This document shows, piece by piece, positions 57,761 to 64,000 of a stretch of DNA of 64,000 bases. The notes below the pieces were generated by a model, which was not told the origin of the DNA, did no database searches, and was given only the letters and a program-made list of their open reading frames with translations. Source of the stretch: Datisca glomerata (lineage: Eukaryota; Streptophyta; Magnoliopsida; Cucurbitales; Datiscaceae); NCBI GenBank assembly GCA_003255025.1, contig QANY01009387.1, positions 620,001-684,000 of the forward strand. The letters are read 5' to 3'. A program made the translations under genes and the position numbers. Position 1 is the stretch's first letter; each line of letters opens with the position of its first letter.

Positions 57761-59672
57761 ATGTTTGGCTGAGCATCGCATCTCGCCAGACGAGATCAAG
57801 AATCTAACCAGAGTAGGAACGCTTGACTGATATCATGGAAGTTTATTCTCCAAGAAGGCTCACAATGACTGACTAAACATCTACGCAAGTCTGTGGGACC
57901 CGACCTCTGGGTAAAATGGAAAAGGTTGAGTCTGCCTTACGGACCGCTCAAGCCTGGGATTGTAATACTCCCACCACTCGGATTGACAAAGGATATGACA
58001 CTTGGCAAAACTCTCAGAATGACTAAGGAGCTAAAGGTCTTACCCAGAAAAGGTCAAAACTCAAAAGAAGAGCTAAAACCTTTACTAAGGGATCTAGCCA
58101 GAATAAGAAAAACTTGGCTAGATATTGGCAAAGAGATGTTTGCCGAGCACCTCAGCTCGTAGACTGGATCTAGCTAGAACAGGAAAAGCCTAACCTAGAT
58201 ATCGACAATGTGATGTCTGCTGAGCAGCTCAACTTGTAGACGAGATTAATGGAATTGTCATAATAGGAATACCTGACGGACTTACAAGGAAAGACACCTA
58301 GCTAGAGCCAAGACTTACGACTATGAGCAAAACACTCTACGCCAAGAAAGGAGAATCCTTTGACCAATTACTAAGGGAAAAATGATTTCTACTCGCATCT
58401 CACTAGACTTGGAGCATTTGCTTGACCAGACCTCCCTATGAATAGAATAAATAAGGGCAACCTATTGAAAGGGACCAGACCATTTTTAAGGCCCACTTGG
58501 GCTCGTGATAATAGCAATCTCATAGCTTAGGATAGTAAAAGTAAGGATATGATAATCGACAATCGAAGGATAAAAGATGAGGGCCACGTTTAGGCCAACA
58601 CAAGGCCCGTGAGAAAGTAAAAGCTTCTACGTAGACCATACAGCTTGCGCAAAGAAAAATAAAGCAAAAAATTAAAGAGATAGAAGTAAATGAAATTTAT
58701 TCTCATTAATAACCAGAGGATTACAAGTATAAATAAATGTACAAAAATCTCCTCGAATGAGGGAATGAGCCCTTCCAAGGTTAAACATAAAAAGGACTCC
58801 CTGTTTGGGTCGTCGATCATGATCTCCACGACTTCCTCGAACAATCTGGAGGATAAGAAAGCTCCGGATGCCCTGATCTTGAGGACTCAATCTCTACAGC
58901 TTAGGAGAGAGAGAAGAATGAGAAGGATTGTTACCCCATGGTTCGATACAAGTCCATGGGTAGGAGGTACTTCATTACGAAGCAAAGGATAGGACTACCG
59001 ACCACATTACAAGCCCTTGTTAGGGGTAACAACTCTACAACCAGGGGAAGGTAGCCAACGCAGGCATAGGGATCGCCGAACATGCCTATTAACTAGAGGA
59101 AAATCGCAGCATATGAAACACCAAAAGCAAGAATGGGGATCCACAATTTAGGGTTTCAACTTTAACTAGGATGTATGGATGAAGGAAACAAGAGGAAATA
59201 TTGGAAATCTATAGACCCAAAGAAAAACCTCACATTTAATGGGGCATTGAAGAAGGGCCATAATTACAGCCTTTTCCCCAACCAATGAATATCCATTACG
59301 TGGGCCAATAAGAAAACTTCATATGGATAAACGACAAAATGAAGCGACGTTTCATAAGTTGGCAACCCCCACTCTTCTCCATGCAACCACGCGCCTTTAA
59401 TACGCCCAGTCCCAAGGAATTGACAACTTCACATCTCAGAAAAGATAAAACGACACATGCACAATGGACGAGTCACGGTAAAAAAAAAAGATCAGGTAAG
59501 TAATGCCATCCGGTATGATCTCCTTTGAAGGATACGATCACAATCATGAGATACTTAGAGCTGGTAATGAAGGATATCTCACCACGTCAGAGTAGCTCAA
59601 AGGCACATCTCGGACGATGATGTCTTTAGACCTAGGTAGGTAAAGCCACCCAAGTCCTCGACTGGGGGCAAC
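57761..59672. other. LARD copy 2 interior, right part, with two or three 81-bp repeat units
   Basis: Units of the copy-1 81-bp family occur at about 57765-57840 and 58090-58260. The remainder matches no family. Frames at 57893-58162, 58590-58992 and 59699-59926 are not supported as genes. Confidence 0.5.
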
Positions 59673-62271
59673 TGTTAGGGGAGTTTTCCTAATCACTAGT
59701 GACATGTCTCACCACGATGAGAAGCTCATGGCAGAGGAACTTCCGAAATAAAAGGACTGACCCCATCTGGTCAGACACTATAGAGCTCGGGTTACACATA
59801 CCTGCGCACAAGAAAGAGCAAGAAGATTGCAAAGAGGAACTCAAGCGACTCCGAGCAAGAAGTCATCATTACTCATTGAAAGTAGCACTCCGCAGGTCCA
59901 ATCGTCATGACATAGTGTCAAGATAGACTTCGTATAGTCATTTCGACATTAAAATCTGTCACTTTATGTCAAATCACCTCCCTTCGATCTAATCAATGAT
60001 CGACAATGATAGGCTTCGTGTCTCATGAAACTTCTCCAACGCGCCTTTAAGAAACTTCTTTGACACGCTTCTTCCGCCCCTGGGAACTCAGGTATAAATA
60101 TATCTACTAATCATTAAAAAAGGTATGACTGTTCTCCGACACAAAAGTTATTCCAAGAGATCGACCATCGGCTAACTTAAGCATCGGAGGCTCCTCGATG
60201 AGGAAACTGCTAGGATTGATCAGTTTTAAAAATTAAAGAAAAATATATTTGAACCACAAACGGTTCGTGAGCGGAATATAAAAAAATTATTTAACTTATT
60301 TAATCATATTAAATAATTTTAAACTAATTTTAGTTTGATCATACATATACGGATATTAAAACAATAGATTAAGGGAAAACGATTTTTCACCTTCACTCTG
60401 TATCAGAAAATTTCTGAATTGGATGAACTCCCTTGAACATTCTTCATGTTCTTCAAGTTTTAAGATCAAAATCATGAACTTGATCTTCCACGAACGATTT
60501 GTGAATTAGTCCACCAACAACCACCCGTTAATTTCAGAAATATATCTTAGAAGAATTTTACGTAGAAATTTGAGTGTGTGCTCTCAAAAAAATTGAAGAA
60601 GAAAAATTAAATCTTCGCTTCTTCAGATTAATTTTGGCGGCAACAGTAGTGAGAGGAGAAAACTTTTTTCTCTTCGTTCCATGTGTGTTAATAACAACAA
60701 CTGTATATTATCCTTATTATCTTTTTACAATTAAATTATTATTAGATATTTATCAAAAGGTAATTTTTGGTATTTACAAATATACCCATATATTATACAT
60801 TTTTAAAAATTCTCCTAATTATCTATTATTGTCGAAAATCACATGATCTCCTAGAGTTTTAGTTGCATTGAAATTCATCAATCCAATTGATAAATATAGT
60901 TGATCATTATCAATTAATTAATTAATTTCTTTATTTTACTAATTATCTAATAATTAGAAAACAATAAATAATTAATTCAATACAACAATTACACTTCATT
61001 TTTCTATTCCTATTCTCTGAGTTATTTTTGAGACCGAATGGATCCACATGAACAAAGTTTAGGATTTAAATACCTAGCGAATTTATCTCTATAAATTTAT
61101 GACTTATTTAATCTTGACATCGTACGACTCCATTATATGTTCGATGTCGAATCAACTCACGATTCATGCGCGTTACATTTTCTGTTGGTGTAAATAAACT
61201 CTATTTAATTTCACGGTCCACAACATATTTTAACATAATACCCATCGTGAATATCAGTAACAAGAGTGAAATATAAAATTATCATTTTACCCCTCTTGTT
61301 ATTATTTTCTTAACTCATTTATTGACTGTGAATAAGAAAAATATTATAGTGAATTATCTCGTACAATTCACAAGTCTTATTGAATGACTCATTTCATCAA
61401 ATACTTGACCAAGTTAATTTATTCACACACTCATTAATAAAACATAATGTGATGTTGTTACTTTCACAATCCAACCACAATTCTCATATCTGTGAATCAC
61501 ACAACTCCTACTTAATTAAATTACAAGCTTAACAGCCGATGTATTGCCCACCAATTCGAACCCACTCATTTGACATATCAAATATTGCAACTAACCAATT
61601 TAAGTTACATATTCACATCATGATTAAAATAATTACAAAAATACCCTTAAGATGTAACAATTAGATTTAGAGTTAGGTAAACGCTTTTGGGCTCTAAACT
61701 AATTGGTTACCGGTTTATTCAACATGGTCATAACATGTCAAGGTTAACCATTTGAGTCTACACTCTTATGCCCCAAGATTGACATCCAACGGTTCAACCT
61801 AACATTCGAATCGAATTCGATTGCCCATTTGATACTAAGACTGCGAATATCGTTCTGAGCTATTTCAGAAGAGTTCGTTTAGAGACGCTTCTGTCTTCAC
61901 TCTTCTTTTGTCGACAATAGTTCTTTGACTTGAGTAATTTATAACCATGCTTTTATTTAAAATAAAACTTTTAATTTATTTATAAAAAATTCAGTAATAC
62001 AAATGTCTGAGAAATAACTAAATATAAATAAATAGTTATTACACGCTACTTTATGGACATATTCCAACAGAAGCCACCCTCGAATCTCCTCATCTTAAAG
62101 TTATTTTTTTGTGTTTTGTCTAGACTTAAAGGACACATGGAGCCCCATTTGGAGGGAAAAGTGCATGAGGATCACTGTTACGGTATTCGACCAAAATCGT
62201 CATTCGTAGAGGAGCATTGCCACTAGGGGAGATTACAAGAAAATTACTGTGACAGTTTTGGGGCTGTAACA
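59673..62271 (+). repeat. 3' LTR of LARD copy 2 (split by solo LTR)
   Basis: LTR parts are 59673-60207 and 62070-62271. They match 48330-48970 at both ends (atcgaccatcg, aggctcctcga; then gagccccattt, gtcattc). Confidence 0.8.
60208..62069 (-). mobile_element. Solo LTR of a copia-type element
   Basis: 1862 bp inserted in the LARD 3' LTR with flanking gaaac (60203-60207) and gaagc (62070-62074), one mismatch. Ends on the plus strand are tgctaggattgatc and atattccaaca. Read in reverse it starts tgttggaatatgtcc, a start common in plant copia LTRs. No internal coding region or second LTR, so it is a recombined solo LTR. The 90-codon frame 60574-60846 is chance. Confidence 0.75.
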
Positions 62272-62284
62272 ATAACTTATCAAT

Positions 62285-62560
62285 GCATGACACATGTAGA
62301 TTAAAGGTTATTTTGGATCATATACATCAATAATAAGTGAATAAATTAGTCTAATAATGATTATCGTCTCCTCACCATTTTTAATATATAATAGATTATA
62401 GATTTATTATAATCATAAAAGAAACAAATTTTTAAATGAAACATGCAGATTAGAAGTTTATTTTGGGTAATATATTAATAATAAGTGAATAAAATTATCC
62501 AAAAATGATTATCACATTTTCCCCATTTTTTATATATTATAGATTATAGATTACATATTA
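62285..62560. repeat. ~120-bp tandem-like duplication in AT-rich DNA
   Basis: About 62295-62410 and 62445-62560 share aataataagtgaataaa, aatgattatc and ccatttttnatatat-tatagattatag blocks in the same order. Confidence 0.6.
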
Positions 62561-64000
62561 GGTCGTATGGATCTTCATATTAAAGTGAGTAGTTAATAAT
62601 CTTGAAGGTACGTGTGTAAATGCTGACTATCCACACCTTATCTCGAATGTACACCATGTTCTAGTGAGCATCATGCACTTGTTACAATAAAACCCCCTTG
62701 TAGAGGAACGGGCGAGCAAGGAGGATTTAGAGGGACTTTCCCTCGAGACATCATCAATGATGGACCAATTTGGAAAAATAGATACAAAAGGCCTAAGATT
62801 AAAAGTAATACATAAAGGCCTACGACTAAAAGTAATGCATAAATAACCCCCTTCCCAGCAAGCGACCCCCATCTCTCGCCCCCATGCTCCTCTCCTCTCC
62901 AAGACATAGAGGGGAACCCACCTTATAGGAAAGGGGGCATTTCATACTGTTATACAATTATCTAGATAAAATGTGTAAAATTATAAAATAATCTACCACT
63001 TACCCTTTTTAATCTATAAAATTAAATAAGTGTATACTATTAGCCCCTTAAAATTTATAAGATTACTAAATTATATATGATTTCTCACCCTTTAAATATA
63101 TAAAATAAGAAAATTACATGTTATGTGTCTTACTCCAATTTAAAATTATCAAAATTTAATAATATATTTTTAGTTTATTATTATGTCAAATAACATGGAG
63201 TTAGAAAAAAAATTTACCCCCTAATCAACAAAAGTTATTGCCTTGCCCATGCCAAGACATGCCACCTCCCACACCCCGTTTCCCCCACCCTTACCTCCTA
63301 GTCCACTCCAGAGCACCCCCTCCCAACAAAAAAAGAACCCACTCGTCACCTCCCTCCCTATTGTGATAGGGTTAAAATCCATGCCCACACTTTCACCACC
63401 GCACGGCACTAAGTCCCACTTAGTCAGCCTGCCAAGACCCTCAAATGACTCACTCACGAATATGCACAACGAAAAGCTTAATGAAATACAAGCACCAAGA
63501 GGCTTACACAAATTTGCATCGTTAAGGCAACACAAAACACTTGTGGGAACCACTCCCAACCTTTCTGTACCACAAGACAAAGGAATACAAGTCTATGACG
63601 GATCACCACAATGTGCCTCCAATGCACCCGATCTCTCTCCATTATAATACAAAATTGTGTTGTTGACACCCCTAACTGTCCTAGGTTTTGCTGGCACAAT
63701 TCCACATGTGTCACAAAGATGTGCAGTTGACACCCTCAACTACCCAAGGTGTGCTGGCACCAACCAGTGCCTGCCATCTATGTGCATGACAGTTTACTTG
63801 AAACTTTCATACCATATGCTTCCACGTGTGCATGGTAGTTTGCACCCAACGACCATGCTTTGCTGCCAAGCATTGCATCTACCCTGTGTCTCGATGGATA
63901 TTGTCCTTAGCCAACAATGTGAAACACATTGCCTCTTGGTAACTACCCATAACCGCCCACGTGCATGTGCCTGTTGTGAAATTGCGCTCACTGCGTGGCA
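62561..64000. other. Unassigned DNA; no gene supported
   Basis: 63230-63650 is C-rich and gives overlapping frames on both strands (134 codons plus, 119 minus). None shows a family match. The plus frame is low-complexity Pro/Ser at its start. At about 63660-63760 a ~66-bp unit (gttgacaccc..aact, agg.tttgctggcac) is present twice. The window ends here without a recognised feature. Confidence 0.4.

Larger units (their letters stand above)
48330..62271 (+). mobile_element. Non-autonomous gypsy-like LTR element (LARD type), copy 2, with nested insertions
   Basis: Target duplication gtaac (48325-48329) and ataac (62272-62276), one mismatch. The 5' LTR is 48330-48970; the 3' LTR is 59673-62271 (split). 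Both start tgttaggggagttttcc. After the 5' LTR comes gttggcgtcatcggttggaa (gypsy-type primer-binding site). Gactgggggcaac precedes the 3' LTR, as in copy 1. Interior segments match copy 1 (for example around 49130-49260 versus 32640-32770, and the gagctc..gcctgccat block near 49985 versus 33515). No pol genes of its own. A copia element (50257-56747) and a solo LTR (60208-62069) are inserted in it. Confidence 0.8.

Overview
The window is nuclear DNA of a dicot-like flowering plant. The evidence is GT-AG introns in every multi-exon gene, a lignin-pathway cinnamoyl-CoA reductase, a plant-type NRAMP metal transporter, a plant 5S rRNA gene, and a dense, nested population of plant retrotransposons and DNA transposons. 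Only four protein-coding genes look intact: an intronless CAF1/POP2 deadenylase (35-859, minus), ribosomal protein eS12 (8604-10448, plus, 4 coding exons), cinnamoyl-CoA reductase CCR (36819-39128, plus, 5 exons) and NRAMP (40305-44311, minus, 13 coding exons). I rebuilt the exon borders by eye; for all three multi-exon genes the reading phase closes across every intron.

Layout. 1-1300: CAF1 and its leader. 1.3-8.2 kb: a SINE-like tRNA-derived unit, a decayed Ty3/gypsy gag-protease fragment, then about 3 kb of AT-rich Helitron-like tandem and inverted repeats. 8.26-10.5 kb: RPS12 with site II promoter motifs. 12.75-17.18 kb: a Mutator-like element with a 9-bp target duplication, carrying decayed Ulp1-type protease pieces (plus) and a transposase C-terminus (minus), i.e. 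the KI-MULE type. 17.2-22.0 kb: a candidate CACTA-type element holding a dead terpene synthase. 24.0-28.4 kb: an unclassified element bounded by 0.42-kb direct repeats and filled with three different tandem arrays. 28.58-29.02 kb: a complete 444-bp TRIM. 29.84-35.92 kb: a non-autonomous gypsy-like LTR element (LARD type) with a hAT-like element nested in its 5' LTR. 36.6-44.65 kb: the CCR/NRAMP gene island, two convergent genes with a 5S rDNA insertion between their 3' ends. 45.5-45.7 kb: an organelle-derived fragment. 48.33-62.27 kb: a second LARD of the same family, split by a full Ty1/copia element (50257-56747, minus) and by a copia-type solo LTR in its 3' LTR. 62.3-64 kb: repeats and unassigned DNA.

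The four genes share no evident pathway: mRNA deadenylation, translation, lignin monomer synthesis and metal uptake. The main interest lies in the mobile DNA: a transposon with an array of perfect 18-bp palindromes, a terpene-synthase capture, a satellite-like ~176-bp repeat inside an LTR-bounded unit, hairpin-forming 81-bp repeats shared by two LARDs, and a nesting order readable from target duplications. I saw no convincing new multi-gene system.
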